From Guadua angustifolia (lineage: Eukaryota; Streptophyta; Magnoliopsida; Poales; Poaceae): DNA of 64,000 nucleotides. The notes below the pieces were generated by a model that was not told where the DNA came from, searched no databases, and saw nothing but the letters and a program-made list of their open reading frames with translations. The DNA lies in the NCBI GenBank assembly GCA_036346375.1, contig CM070520.1:19258852-19322851 (forward strand). The letters run 5' to 3'. Shown here piece by piece: positions 1 to 11,299 of this stretch. How positions within the stretch are numbered: position 1 is the stretch's first letter; each line of letters begins with the position of its first letter. Both the position numbers and the translations under genes were made by a program.

Positions 1-2293
1 GGCTAAGGTACCTTCTTGATGGCTCCCAAAGGAGGAAAGTCGATAGAACATACCCGACTTTGCCGAGGATGCAAGGAACATAAGGTTTGGGTTGAGTACG
101 GATGGGATGAACCCGTTCGGCGATATGAGCAAAGATCCAAAGACTTGGCCCGTGACTCTATGTATCTACAACCTTCCTCCTTGGCGTGTATGAAGCGGAA
201 GTACATTATGATGCCATTGCTTATCCAAGGCCGAAGCAACACAGAAACGACATTGATGTGTACCTCAAACCGTTGGTTGAAGATCTGTTAACACTGTGAA
301 GCGATGGTGTACGTGTATGGGATGAGTATAAAAGAGAGCACTTCACTCTCGTGCATTGCTATTCATAACCATCAACGGTGGCCTGCACTTGGTAATCTAT
401 CGGGCCTATCTATCAAAGGATATAAAGCTGCATCCACCGCTTAGAGGATACTGGACAGCAAGTACCTAAAAACTCTCGAAAGGTTGTGTACATGGGCCAC
501 CGTAGGTTCCTCCATATGAAGGACCCACACGGAGGAAGGGTGAGAATTTTGATGGGACAGAAAGAAAGCGTAAAGCCCATGCATCGCGATGGGGCGCTTG
601 TATTTTCTTTGGTAAAGGATCTGAAAGTAGTATTTGGAAAAGGTCACGGTAGCAAACTGTCCCGGTGAACAAGGTCACACGAAGGCCATTTGGAAGAAGA
701 AGTCAATATTTTGGGACTTACCTTCTTCGAAAGACTTAGAGGTCCGCCACTCCTTTGGACTTCATGCATATCACGAAGAATGTCTGCGTGAACCTACTAG
801 GTTTCCTAGATATGTACAGTAAGTCAAAAGATACACTTCAAGCACGAAAGGACCTCAACTATTGGGACTCGGAGCGACCTACATCCGGAAAAGAGAGAAG
901 GACAACATTACCTCCACCCCATGAGCTACACTCGAGCAAGGAAGAGAAAAAAAACATGATTAAGTTCTTGAACAGTGTGAAGGTCCCTTCTGGATACTCC
1001 TCGAATATAAGGAGACTCATAAACATGAAAGAGAATAAAATCGTACACATAAAATCCCATGATTGTCATGTGTTGATGACCTGATTGCTCCCAATGGCGG
1101 TGCGAGGTATTACGCAGATTAGGTACGAGGACAATCATAAAGTCGTGTTCGTTCTTCAACGCGGTGTCGCAGAAGGTCATCGAGCGAATAAGGTATCTAG
1201 TCGCATGATGACATGGTCAATAGTCCGGTTAGCCTTGAGATGATCTTCCTCCATCCTTCTTTGATATTATGGTCCATCTCATGGTCCACATTGTTAAAGA
1301 GATAGAAATTCTCGGACCTGTGTTCCTCCACAATATGTTCCCTTTCGAGAGGTACATGGGTATCCTAAAGAAGTATGTTCGTAACCGGTCTCGCCCAGAA
1401 GGCTGCATTGCGCAGGGTGTCAGCACAGAGGAGGTGATCGAGTTTTGTGTTAGTTACATTGATGATCTGAATCCGATTGGCGTCCCTGTATCACGCCATG
1501 AGGGGAGGCTATGGGGAAAAGGGACTTTAGGGAGAAAAGAATCCTATAGCGACGATCTACTTGCATTTAAACAAGCACATTTCACGGTATTGAAACAAGC
1601 AACTGTAGTGGCTCCGTATATCTATGATCACGAAATGAGTCTCTGCGCCAATACCCAGAGAAGTCGATAAGTGGATCGCAGTGGAGCAAATGGATCATTT
1701 CGGTAGTTGGTTACAAAAGCAATCATTGGGCAAGCAGACGGACAATAAACAATTGAAACTCTTGGCTCGAGGACCATCCACAACAATCATATCATTTCAA
1801 GGGTATGAGATAAATGGGTACACATTTTACACGACAACCCGGGATAACAAGAGCACCAACCAAAAGCAAGGGCGTCCGTATAGATGCCTTGGACAAAAAT
1901 GGAAAGATGGACACCTACTATGGTTTCATAGAGGAGATCTGGGGAGCTGAGTACGGGCCATTAAAAGTCCCTCTGTTTGGTGCCAATGGGTCAAACCGAC
2001 GGTAGTGGATATCGATAAGTGCGGTATGACAACTATGGACCTCAAGCAAGTGGCCTATAGGGACGAACCGTTCGTGCTACGCTAATGATGTGACACGGTA
2101 TTCTATGTGATGGACATAGACATCAAACTGAAAAAGCGAAGAGAAGACTAGCGATAGCGATCGCCAAAGGCGCCACGTGGTTCTTCCAGGTAAAAGAAGG
2201 ATTGTCGGAGTTGAGGCGTCCACGGACGAAGAAGAGTATAATCGGATCGACGAGCTGCCTCCTTTCATGGTGGACATAGACATTAGTGTCTGA
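1..2293 (+). pseudogene. tnp2-type CACTA transposase remnant
   Basis: Remnant of the transposase that cuts and joins CACTA ends (transposase_21 family, with DUF4218 and DUF4216 regions). Recognisable pieces in order: a segment near 75-290 with the family's TWP..LCIYNLPPW region and WLCMKRKY-like SLACMKRKY; MGHRRFL near 491-511; DFMHITKNVCVNLLGF near 758-805; a DUF4218-like part at 1269-1670 with MVHLMVHIVKEI and MFPFERYMGILKKYV; a DUF4216-like part at 1801-2080 with GYEINGYTFYT, GPLKVPLF and YRDEPFVLR; and an acidic C-terminus DELPPFMVDIDISV followed by TGA at 2291-2293. These pieces lie in different frames, with stops between them, so the gene is dead. Family assignment is from remembered motifs; the N-terminus lies outside the window. 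Confidence 0.85.
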
Positions 2294-2584
2294 ATGATCT
2301 GAGAGGAATCTCCCTACGTACGCCGCGATCATAATGAAGGATCACTTGTAAAAGCAAAGTATGTTAGCAAATAAGGATTGCTTTGCTTTCTTTTGGTGTA
2401 ATAGACTACTAACATACTAGTTTCTCATTCCTCTAGAGGTTTTCCTGTTGCTCCGTATTTTCTGTTCAAATTGTACTAATATTTGACTAACAATATTGTT
2501 CAAAGTCCCTCTGTACTAATATAACAAGGTGACAATTTGCAATGGAATTATAAGAGTGCAAAAATTACTTTATTTCTTACAATC

Positions 2585-3050
2585 TTAAAAAAAGGCTAAA
2601 TGAATCTAAAGTGGTAAAAGCATTTTTAAAAATTATTTAATGAAACAATAGTTAAACAGTAGATTTTAAAAAAGAAATCTTAAAAAAAGGCTAAATGAAT
2701 CTAAAGTGGTAAAAGCATTTTTAAAAATTATTTAATGAAATAATAGTTAAACAGTATATTTAAAAAACCCGTTCTTAAAAAAAGATAAATGAATCTAAAG
2801 TGGTAAAAGCATTTTTAAAAATTATTTAATGAAACAATAGTTAAGCAGTAGATTTTAAAAAGAAATCTTAAAAAAAGGCTAAATGAATCTAAAGTGGTAA
2901 AAGCATTTTAGAAATTATTTAATGAAACAATAGTTAAACAATACATTTAAAAAACCCGTTCTTAAAAAAAAGATAAATGAATCTAAAGTGGTAAAAGCAT
3001 TTTAAAAAATTATTTAATGAAACAAGAGTCAAACAGTAGATTTAAGAAAT
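2585..3050. repeat. 94-bp tandem repeat, five copies
   Basis: An AT-rich unit containing AAATGAATCTAAAGTGG followed by TAAAAGCATTTT recurs at about 2598, 2693, 2787, 2881 and 2975, a period of 94-95 bp. Copies differ at few positions; alternate copies share either an ACCCGTTC or a GAAATC junction, so a two-unit pattern is visible. It lies between the two CACTA-1 genes and has no coding potential. Confidence 0.9.
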
Positions 3051-3077
3051 AAAAAAAGAAAAAAAAGGAAGGGCTAG

Positions 3078-3152
3078 GGGGCACGAGCGGGGCTCGAACC
3101 CGAGACCTCACGGATCGGGAGAGCTCGCACTCAAGCGCCTCGCGCTAGCCAG
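3078..3152 (-). other. tRNA-like segment with pol III A and B box matches
   Basis: On the minus strand this reads TGGCTAGCGCG (A-box-like) and then GGTTCGAGCCC, a full match to the B box consensus GGTTCGANNCC, at roughly tRNA spacing. The ends do not form an acceptor stem, so this is not a working tRNA. It may be a decayed tRNA gene or the head of a tRNA-derived SINE. Confidence 0.45.
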
Positions 3153-3220
3153 GGGGGAGGAAGATTTCTTATCGAGTGGTAAGGGCGCTAAATTGTTTTG
3201 AGTTTTATAAACCCTTCACA

Positions 3221-3345
3221 TCGGTCCGGTTGGTGTATCCAGCCGGACCGAGTAGTGCCTAGGGTCGCCGAGGCGACCCATCGATCTGGGTTGGATACAC
3301 CAACCGGGACTGATAGTGCACCTATAAATCCCTCCCCCGCCTCCT
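3221..3345 (+). promoter_or_regulatory. Promoter-like block of the second CACTA-1 gene
   Basis: An imperfect inverted repeat (CCGGTTGGTGTATCCAGCC near 3226-3246 against GGTTGGATACACCAACCGG near 3289-3308) sits just upstream of TATAAAT at 3323-3329. A CT-rich leader of the kind seen after grass promoters follows. I infer that this is the promoter of the gene at 6190-9746 and that the palindrome could bind the element's own protein. Neither point is shown by the sequence. Confidence 0.45.
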
Positions 3346-4800
3346 CTTCCCCAATTTTTGCTACTCCCGCCATTGTTCCCCACTCTCCTCCTCCTCCCTC
3401 TCGTTTGCAAAGACCACCGACGACCGGGACGCCTCCAACGACCCCACCGCGCCGTCCTCCTCGCCTCAAGCGACCCCACCGCCGTCGTCCTTGCCTCCGA
3501 AGCCTTGCCTCCGCGCCTTGCCTCCGCCGCTGTTCCCCTCCGGCCTTCGCCAACCCTAGGGTTTGTGCCCTCCTTACCTGATGAGATCACTTGTCACTTG
3601 ATAAAATAATATGCGGTTGGGTGCCCTCCTTACCTTTGTTCCCCTCCACCTTCGCCAACCCTAGGGCTTTGTTACATTGATAAGAATTTTGCTTGGGTTG
3701 CAAACGACATTCTGGTTGGTATCCTCAAGAGTGAAAGTCTTTGGGAGTTTGTCTTTGTCGATTCTAGAACTAACGAGATGGTCTTTGTCGATTCTGACAT
3801 GGATGATGGTTTTGGATTGGTGGTCTGAAACCATGTGGTTTTGCCTCATTGGTGCCCGAGTGATTGGTTTTGGTTGCGTTGCTGCGTTTGAGAAGCAAAT
3901 TTGCGTTGCTGGTTGCTATTCAGTTTGAAATATAACCAATTTATCTGTTGGTGTTGATTCAGTGAACCAATTAAGAAATTTGAGGGACTAGCCATCGAGC
4001 TAGAGGCTGTATTTCTTGATCTGGAGGCACTGTTTTTGTTCTCTTATGCTGCTCGATGATGATTAAGTTGAATGAGGCAACATTAATCTGACTAGTTAGT
4101 GATTATCCTCTGTGAGTCAGCACTGTTTAGATTATTGTGTCTAAAACTTCAACTTGGCTATCCTGAGAATAGTTCCTTTCATGTGACTTGATTAACTTTG
4201 ATGTCCTGGTCTAATCTGGAACTCAATTCTCACTGGTTTGGCATCACTGTCGTAGGCAAAATTATTGCAATTCTGTTGTTCAGTAGCTTTCCATCCATAA
4301 TTGAGTATTAGTGAGTCAATTTTCTTAAACGGTGCTGAACTGAATAGAGTCACTAATTTCAGATTGATATACCCTGTGATATATTGCTTAAATTTGGTGT
4401 TGGAGGGCTTCTTTGAAGCAACCCATCAAGTTCTTAAATCTGAGAGCAATACTGAAAAAACCAAACATGAGTAGTATACTGTTTTGGATGTCCTGTTTAT
4501 ATGTGTTCATATCATGAATCTATGTGCTTATAAGCTTATACCTGTTGAATTTATGATCATTTCATATGTTCTGGACATTGTGGATAAATTGTGCTTAGTC
4601 ATATCTGGGTTAAGTTTATGTTTCATTATGCTCATACTGCTCTACATTCAACAATTGAATCAACACCAAGTTATCTTTTATCAATGCTTTGCCTCATTGG
4701 CATCATATTGACAATGTTATGGGCCAATGTTATGGGCATCATTCTGTTATACAGTATATACTTTCTTTCTATCTATGCAATGCATCATATTGACAATGTA
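3346..4800. other. Leader and intron-like stretch of CACTA-1, no gene seen
   Basis: 3346-3610 is CT- and GC-rich and open in several frames with Pro/Arg-rich translations, as expected of a 5' leader. A short near-copy of its end (CCTCCTTACCT with the following bases) recurs at 3625-3660. From 3660 the sequence is AT-rich and has stops in all frames. I read it as leader plus intron, without firm splice sites. Confidence 0.4.
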
Positions 4801-5310
4801 TGTGAATTATTCTAATTTATGGTGAATTTTGAAATTTCTATTTTATTGATCGGTTTCTATGTATATGTGAGATTTCTATGTATGTGTGAGATTTCTATGT
4901 ATATGTGAAGTTTGAAATGTATATGTATCATGTCAAATGAATATGTATCATGTGAATTATTCTAATTTCTGGTGAATTTTGAAATTTCTATTTTTATTGA
5001 TCAGTTTCTATGTATATGTGAGATTTCTATGTATGTGTGAGATTTCTATGTATATGTGAAGTTTGAAATGTATATGTATCATGTCAAATGAATATGTATC
5101 ATGTGAATTATTCTAATTTCGGTGAATTTTGAAATTTCTATTTTTATTGATCGGTTTCTATGTATATGTGAGATTTCTATGTATGTGTGAGATTTCTATG
5201 TATGTGTGAGATTTCTATGTATATGTGAAGTTTGAAATGTATATGTATCATGTCAAATGAATATGTATCATGTGAATTATTCTAATTTCTGGTGAATTTT
5301 GAAATTTCTA
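4801..5310. repeat. 150-bp tandem repeat, three and a half copies
   Basis: Units start with TGTGAATTATTCTAATTT at 4801, 4951, 5102 and 5271. Inside each unit, GATTTCTATGTATRTGTGA is itself repeated two or three times; one extra inner copy makes the third unit about 19 bp longer. It is non-coding and lies in the presumed intron of the second CACTA-1 gene. Confidence 0.9.
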
Positions 5311-5330
5311 TTCACCAGAAACTTGTCAGA

Positions 5331-5457
5331 ATTTTCTCTTTTTTGTAACTCTCGGTATATAATGAATCTGAACCTACAATTTTATACATAGGTAGCCTAC
5401 GTATGAAATTTCAAGATCAAATTCATTATATACCGAGAGTTACAAAAAAGAGAAAAT
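5331..5457. repeat. Perfect 37-bp inverted repeat
   Basis: The arm at 5331-5367 (starting ATTTTCTCTTTTTTGTAACT) is the exact reverse complement of 5421-5457, with a 53-bp spacer. A smaller hairpin (TTCTGGTGAA against TTCACCAGAA, 5288-5320) adjoins it on the left. The spacer contains CCTACAATTTTATACATAGG, which recurs inverted in CACTA-2 at 45269-45288. Confidence 0.95.
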
Positions 5458-5511
5458 CCTACAATTTTATGTGTATGTATATTTTGTTGACCAAAAATGT
5501 ATGTGTTTTAA

Positions 5512-5789
5512 AAAAATAAGCCCCTGCAAGTTCAAGAAGCATGGATGTCACGAGGCGTCCAATTTGCGAGAGGCGAAGCCATGAGGAGGCAGCTCGCTTG
5601 AAATGGACTTGGTTGTCTGTCTTCTTCTACGTACCACTGTCCATAGGCTTCCTCCCGCTCCTCTTCTTCATTGATCCTGGAGTAAAAAATCCATTTCAAG
5701 CGAGCCTGCCTCCTCATGGCTTCACCTCTCGGTGTACCGGACGCTCTCGTGACATCCATGCTTCTTGAACTTGCAGGGGCTTATTTTTT
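5512..5789. repeat. Long inverted repeat (foldback), arms about 96-100 bp
   Basis: The arm 5512-5607 (AATAAGCCCCTGCAAGTTCA and onward to CGCTTGAAATGGA) is matched in inverse by 5690-5789 with a few mismatches and short indels; the loop is about 82 bp. Because the arms mirror each other, both strands show the same false reading frame starting MDVTR. It may be a small foldback element or a hairpin-RNA source. Confidence 0.9.
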
Positions 5790-6189
5790 TAAAAATCATT
5801 TTAGTGTGGAATAAGAATGATTCATTATTTTTTATTAAGCAAATATATTCTTAAGTATATATGAATTTTTTCATATTATTTTTTCATTTCGAGATGTATA
5901 TGTATCATATGAATTTTTTCTAATGTATAAGTATCATTTTAAAGTTACATGTGCACATGTTTGTAGCATGAGGTCACAACATCACTTGATTTCCTCTCAA
6001 CTCTAGCAAAATTACCATCGTATAGTATTTGGCGATTTACATTAGGAACATCTTGGCGTGCATACCATCCTCTCTACCGCTCTTCCCCATCGTCTTCCAC
6101 GCCGTTTTAGAGTAGTACCATCACTTTACATGAAATGTGATCTATTTTCGTTAATTTTCAATGCTTCTTCTAGCCTAAGAAACGCAGCG

Positions 6190-9100
6190 ATGGACGACGA
6201 AGAATTTATGAGAAGTTTGATTGCGGGATGTGATGGTCATGAGATTCGGCGAACTGCACCCGCCAATCGAGGCCAATGAGGCCGCGAGAGCACGATGAGG
6301 CGGCGAGGTAACAATCGATCCGTTCATGATTGTCGGTTCCACTACCATGCTAAGCCAACATCGACCCGTTCATGATTGTACCATGCTTTCAGATCGGTCA
6401 ACCAGCGCATAATCACGTCGGTGAGGTCCAAGCAAGAAGAAGAAGGCAAGACATGTTATCACCGAAGTCGGCGAGACGGCCGACCTCTTGCACCCTCGGG
6501 CGCTTGGGCCATTCAATTCGGCATGCGGCGTCACGTTAGGGACCACGTGGCAATTAGCATAGCAAAATGGGATCAAGTCCCTCAAGATACGAAGAACATG
6601 CTTTGGAACGATGTGAAGGAGACATTCACCTTCCCCCAAGGGACCGAAGAGAAGGTGAAGAGTTACACTCTCAAGAAGATGGCGGTCGCATTCCAGACTT
6701 ATAAAAAGAAGCTGAACACGGAGTATATCAAGAAGAATCGAACGCCCGACTTCAACAAGCACCCAAAGTTGCAAGATCACTGGGATGCGTTTGTGAACTA
6801 CAAGACTTCGGACGAAGGTCAAAGTATGAGTGAGAAGAATAAGTTGAATGCACAGAAGAAGAATTATCACCACCGACTCGGCCCTAGTGGTTACCGCCAT
6901 GCAATACCAAAATAGGAGAAGAGGGAACATGACCTGCTAGCGAAGGGTATCGCACCCGCAACAATGGATTGGCCCGATAGAGCAAAGCATTGGTTATATG
7001 CTCACGGCGGCGCCCTTGATGATAACGGCAATCTTGTGTTTGGGGAGGTGCTAAGAGATGTGGCGAAGGCTTGTACAGTCCATCGAGAGTCTTCCTGGGT
7101 AGCTTTGTGCCAAACAGGAGAACGACGAGCTAACAAGGGCCTTGCAAAATCCAGAGCACCCGGGCGTACACGCGGCGGCGTTGTCCCGTGGAAGGTTGGT
7201 TTCGCTCAGACGCCGAGACCTATAGGAGTCGGGCGAGGAGCAAGGCTCGACAGACACAATGCACTTAGTGCGCTTGAAGAACGCTGAATCAAACAAATGA
7301 GAGAATGCAAGAAGAGATCCGAAAAGAGGTGCAGCTAGCCTTGAGCCAACAGCGTGAGACGGGCCAAGAACCTCCAAGTAATCCTAACATCATCGGCCCC
7401 TCCAGCGTGAAGCAACTGCGCTTTGGTGAAATTTGCTAGAAGCGGACTTGGACAAGTATCCGTAGATGACATCGAGACATACGGACACCTTGTGAGCTGC
7501 ATATCCAAGCGCGAACCTTACCTTCAAAGGCGGCCGATGGCATGGCTCACCCATTAGAGCCGGGGCAGCTTATCCATGGCCAACATATACCGTCAGGATA
7601 CTCCAAGGTCTCGGTGGAGGAGGTGCGCCGAGGTACGAGGACCTTGACCTCGAAATTCCTGGAGGTGATGGGACTACGAAGCTAGGAGAGGCAGTACACA
7701 ATTTCATCCTGTGGCGCAAACGGTACATAATTTTTCGAGATAACATGGACGTGTCCTCTCCGCGAAGAAGCCCGAGAAGAAACCCGTCTCCTCCCAAGAA
7801 GGCGTCGACTCCTACACCACCTCCTGCATATAAGCCCGACAAGAAGCCCGTCTCCTACACCATCTCCTGCGCATATAAGCCTGAAGAAGCCGTTTCCTCC
7901 CAAGAAGGCGCCGACTCCTACACCACCTCCCGCGCACATAAGCGCCACAAGAAGCCCGTCTCTCCCAAGAAGGCGCCACCAAGGAAACAAGCCAGCTCGG
8001 TCAAGAGCTCCCAAGAAGACGGGTCCTCCACCTAATCCAAGAAGTGGCTAAACTTCAAGGCGGCCGTATGATATGAACGATGAGGAGACCAAGAAGGTGG
8101 TAAAAGGAGAGGTAACTAAATTTCTTAAACCCAAGTCACCAGAGAAGAAGGTTCAACCTGGCACAGAAGAATTTTATAAAGGCTTAAAGACTATTAAAAA
8201 TTTGAAGGATAAAAAAGAAATGCCTCGCCAATCAAACTACGAGCGCACATTGAGTAAGGAATGCCCCAAGAAGAAGATGTCAGCTGAGGGGAAGGGTAAG
8301 GAGATGCAAAAATTCTTCGATGAAACTGGCCTTAACGCAAATCAAATATTAGGTACGGAAAAGATTGAGTTTGCCCAAGTAAAATGGTTATTTAAAGTGG
8401 GCAGGTCATTGGTCAGGCATGAGGAGCTGCCCCAGCTAACGACAAAGATGCGGCAATTTCATGAATGGTACTTGGACGCCACCAAGCATGGTCTCTGATG
8501 TTATTTGTCAAGTTTAAGGAACAAGATTTTTTTCGCGGTGAAGGTGAATTTGTTGTCGACTGGGACTACATATATGATCTATACCAGACAGACACCCTCA
8601 GCGTGAGCTTGATGGGTTGCTGGACTCTGTAAGTGTCTTAATTATTTGCAAAAAACTATCGTGCACTTCCTTGTACTATAACTAATTTCTTATGTAGCAT
8701 GGAGATACAAAGATGCCGAAGGGATCGTATTTTTGACATAGGCTTCATGGACCCAGTAGTTATCAACGAGACAACCGTTAGAGACCACCTAAGCGAAACA
8801 GGGACTAACGTATTCAATGCGCTAATGGGTCAAAGATATAAGTCAAAGATATATCTAGCCTACTCATTTGAGTACGTGTTTTCGTACCACCTTATTCTAC
8901 TCCTTTTTCATAACACGATGTTAGAACTAATTAGTTATCTACGTTGACACATCTATGTATAGTTTTCACTTTGGATTCTTCTTATGATCGAGCTAGATCG
9001 TAGCTCGATCACAATTATGGACTCATAAAGGAGACCGGTTGAAAAGTATCAAAACTTTATCGATATGCTCAACCGGTATTAATTCTTGTTCCTTTCATTA

Positions 9101-9746
9101 TCGTACTAGCTCTATTTCCTTCAATTTGAAACAAATTCTAATCATGTACAATTCATAATCACATGTGTAGTGCATTCACACGGTTCCGTGCTAAAAACGT
9201 ATGCGTATTCAAGGAGAAATTTGACATTACAATTGCCTCTCGGTATGCGATATCATAATGCTAGCTTTTTAGTTAGTTAACTTAATTTCCTTGCATCCAT
9301 TTCACGCTTTCAACTTTTTCCACATGAGATCTTGACTCATTGCGGGTAACAATTTATGCGGCTACTATGTATGCGAGTTTATGCACACCCAAACCGGAGC
9401 CGCCGACCGCATGCTAAAAGGCAACAAGGAGGTGAGTAAATATAATTACTAGCTTTAATGATGTATAGGTACTCCTTATATCTTGTACAAATTCAAGTAT
9501 TGATTAGTTAATGACTTAACGATAGGTGCCTCAACATTTGGCGGAACAAGGTTCGGAACTCTCGCCGGCACGAGTGAGAGCAATCCAAGAACAACTCGTC
9601 GGCTTTATTTACGATGAGGTCGTAAATCCAAAAGGTGAGTTTCACGAACCAATGTTTAATAGGTGGGGCCCTTCGATAAGGATAGGTGAACTGTCGGGGT
9701 CGACATCTACAGCTAGCAAGAGCGATGCGCGTAAAAGATCCCGATG
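6190..9746 (+). pseudogene. Second CACTA gene: transposase_24-like region plus Ulp1-like protease region
   Basis: Starts at ATG 6190 (MDDEEFMRSL). The longest open part, 6376-6915, contains KTWAIQFG-like GAWAIQFGMRRHVRDHVAI and KWDQVPQDTKNMLW, typical of the transposase_24 part of grass CACTA proteins. It ends at a TAG (6913-6915) after GYRHAIPK, and the same frame resumes with MDWPDRAKHWLYAHGG. Then come a Pro/Lys-rich hinge (7745-8035), a block at 8073-8498 with VGRSLV..EELPQLTTKMRQFHEWYL, and exon-like pieces of a Ulp1/C48 peptidase-like domain: RVRDRIFDIGFMDP-like RRDRIFDIGFMDP with AYSFE (8699-8880), WILLMIELDRSSITIMDS (8973-9030), and CGYYVCEF (9358-9381) holding the presumed catalytic Cys. 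The tail is at 9526-9746. Several frameshifts and stops; not functional. Confidence 0.8.
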
Positions 9747-10139
9747 AATAGAAGGAAAAGAAATACTAAAGTTGTAATTAAAGTTGTGTACATATATATT
9801 GTAATACATTAGGCGATGAGCGTAAGAACAAATATGTGTACATATTTTAATACATTAGATGTAATTAAATTTGTTAATGAATGTTCAAGTGATTTAATTA
9901 TCGGGCAAAGTGCATGATTGATTATCTGTGCTTTTAATTAGTTGTGATTTAACACACACACATATATATAATAGCTCTTGGAGAAATAGACATATATATA
10001 TATATACAAAACATCGATCGCATGACGTTGGAGAAACCAACCGATCGATGAGGTCCTCACGGGTTCCCGACACGCTGCCACGTGTGGTTCGAACCGCATC
10101 GATACTCTATCAAGATCGGGTGAGTGAACCGGATCGATG

Positions 10140-10232
10140 CCCTTGAGCATCAGTCCCGGATAACTGATCTTGGTTCAAAACCGGTACTAAAGGCAGTTTT
10201 GGACCGGACTAAATGCCCTTTCCGTAGTAGTG
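10140..10232. repeat. Right terminus of CACTA-1
   Basis: Inverted and direct copies of an ACCGG/CCGGT subterminal motif (AAAACCGGTACTAAAGG, GGACCGGACTAAATGCCC) lead to the terminal TAGTAGTG at 10225-10232. These are the expected transposase-binding repeats and terminal inverted repeat of a CACTA element. The three bases that follow are AAA. Confidence 0.85.
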
Positions 10233-10341
10233 AAAGCATCAATTGTCTGTGATATTCGATCATGACATATGGTTGTCCTATCCAAACCGTCTATCATGTG
10301 CGTTTGTAAGTTATTGAATTTAAAGAAAGAGTACTGAGCTT

Positions 10342-10473
10342 ACATGGTGATATTTACTCATGTCTAAAGCAGGTTAAAACATCGCAAGCTATCATCACAG
10401 GCATAATACATGGTGATGTTTACTCTTGTCTAAAGCAGGCTAAAACATCGCAAGCTATCATCACAGGCATAAT
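10342..10473. repeat. 66-bp direct tandem duplication
   Basis: ACATGGTGATRTTTACTCWTG and the following bases to GGCATAAT occur twice back to back (10342-10407 and 10408-10473) with four or so differences. A partial third copy (AAAACATCGTAAGCTTTC) follows. Function unknown. Confidence 0.9.
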
Positions 10474-10744
10474 ATGAAGCAAAAACATCGTAAGCTTTCA
10501 AAGCTCCTGAGTACTCAAATAATTACTACATCACTACTGTTGTCAGGCCACATCATATGCTGATCACAAAAATCTTTTAAAAAGTAAGAGCTATAGTATT
10601 TTATAACGCAGCATTGGAGGATCACCGTGTTAGCTTTTCTCACCACTTCTTTGGCTCAGTGAAGACGGTCTTACAAGGGCAAACGAAAAATGTGATCTTT
10701 CTATCAAAAGAAGGCAGACAAATAGTTCTCACCATTGTCCAGGA

Positions 10745-11270
10745 TGTAGGGCTGTGCAGGGTTTCACCGAACCAAAAAACTGTGCGAAAAAACCGAATCG
10801 ATCAACTCAGTTTGACCGGTATATGGTATTCGGTGCAGTATGGCAAAAATATGATTTTTGGGATATGGTTTTATGATAAAAACTGTCAATAAAACAAATA
10901 CCAAAATAAAAAATAATAATTAGATAAAGTAATGGTAAAATATGAATAAAGTATGGTTTTACATGGAAAAAATATCACTAGATTTGTCAAAGTAATGGTC
11001 AAATGTGTGCAATAATTTTTACTAACATATAATTAGATAGAGTAATGATCAAATGTGTGTATTAGAAATTGTATCGATGCCCAAAACGACAAGTAAAAAA
11101 GAACAATTCATATTAGTTTGGTAAATATGGTATTTATCGATACCGAACCAAAATATTATGGTATTTACTGATACTGAACTGAAATTCTATTTAGTATATT
11201 TGATATCGCATTTCAATTACCATATTTAAAAAACCATATTTACCAATTATACCATATGTGTAACCCTACA
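10745..11270. mobile_element. MITE, hAT-like termini
   Basis: Left end TGTAGGGCTGTGCA and right end reading TGTAGGGTTACACA on the other strand form imperfect inverted termini around an AT-rich interior full of ATGGTATTTA-type repeats. Similar bases (CCAGGAT / AAGGATA) flank both ends and could be an altered 8-bp target duplication. Non-coding. Confidence 0.55.
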
Positions 11271-11299
11271 AGGATATACCCAAGCAGTTTCATTGTTCC

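Larger units (their letters stand above)
1..10232 (+). mobile_element. CACTA (En/Spm) transposon, right part (CACTA-1)
   Basis: A class II element that continues to the left of the window. It holds tnp2-type transposase remnants (1-2293), a repeat-rich spacer with a promoter-like block (3221-3345), and a second gene (6190-9746). It ends with subterminal repeats of the ACCGGTACTAAA type and the terminal inverted sequence TCCGTAGTAGTG at 10221-10232, which reads CACTACTACGGA on the other strand. CACTA elements end in CACTA and make 3-bp target duplications; AAA follows at 10233-10235, but the left partner is outside the window. Both genes carry stops and frameshifts, so the element is not autonomous. 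Gene order (tnp2 first, second gene after) fits known grass CACTA elements. Confidence 0.85.

Noticed and set aside
3078..3152. A functional tRNA gene on the minus strand
   Set aside because: The A and B boxes fit but the acceptor stem does not pair and no sound anticodon arm is visible.
3188..3610. Open frames rich in Pro, Arg and Ser on both strands
   Set aside because: They come from the CT-rich leader after a TATA box; no domain or conserved motif.
5541..5768. Mirror-image reading frames on both strands starting MDVTR
   Set aside because: They are a by-product of the 5512-5789 inverted repeat, not proteins.
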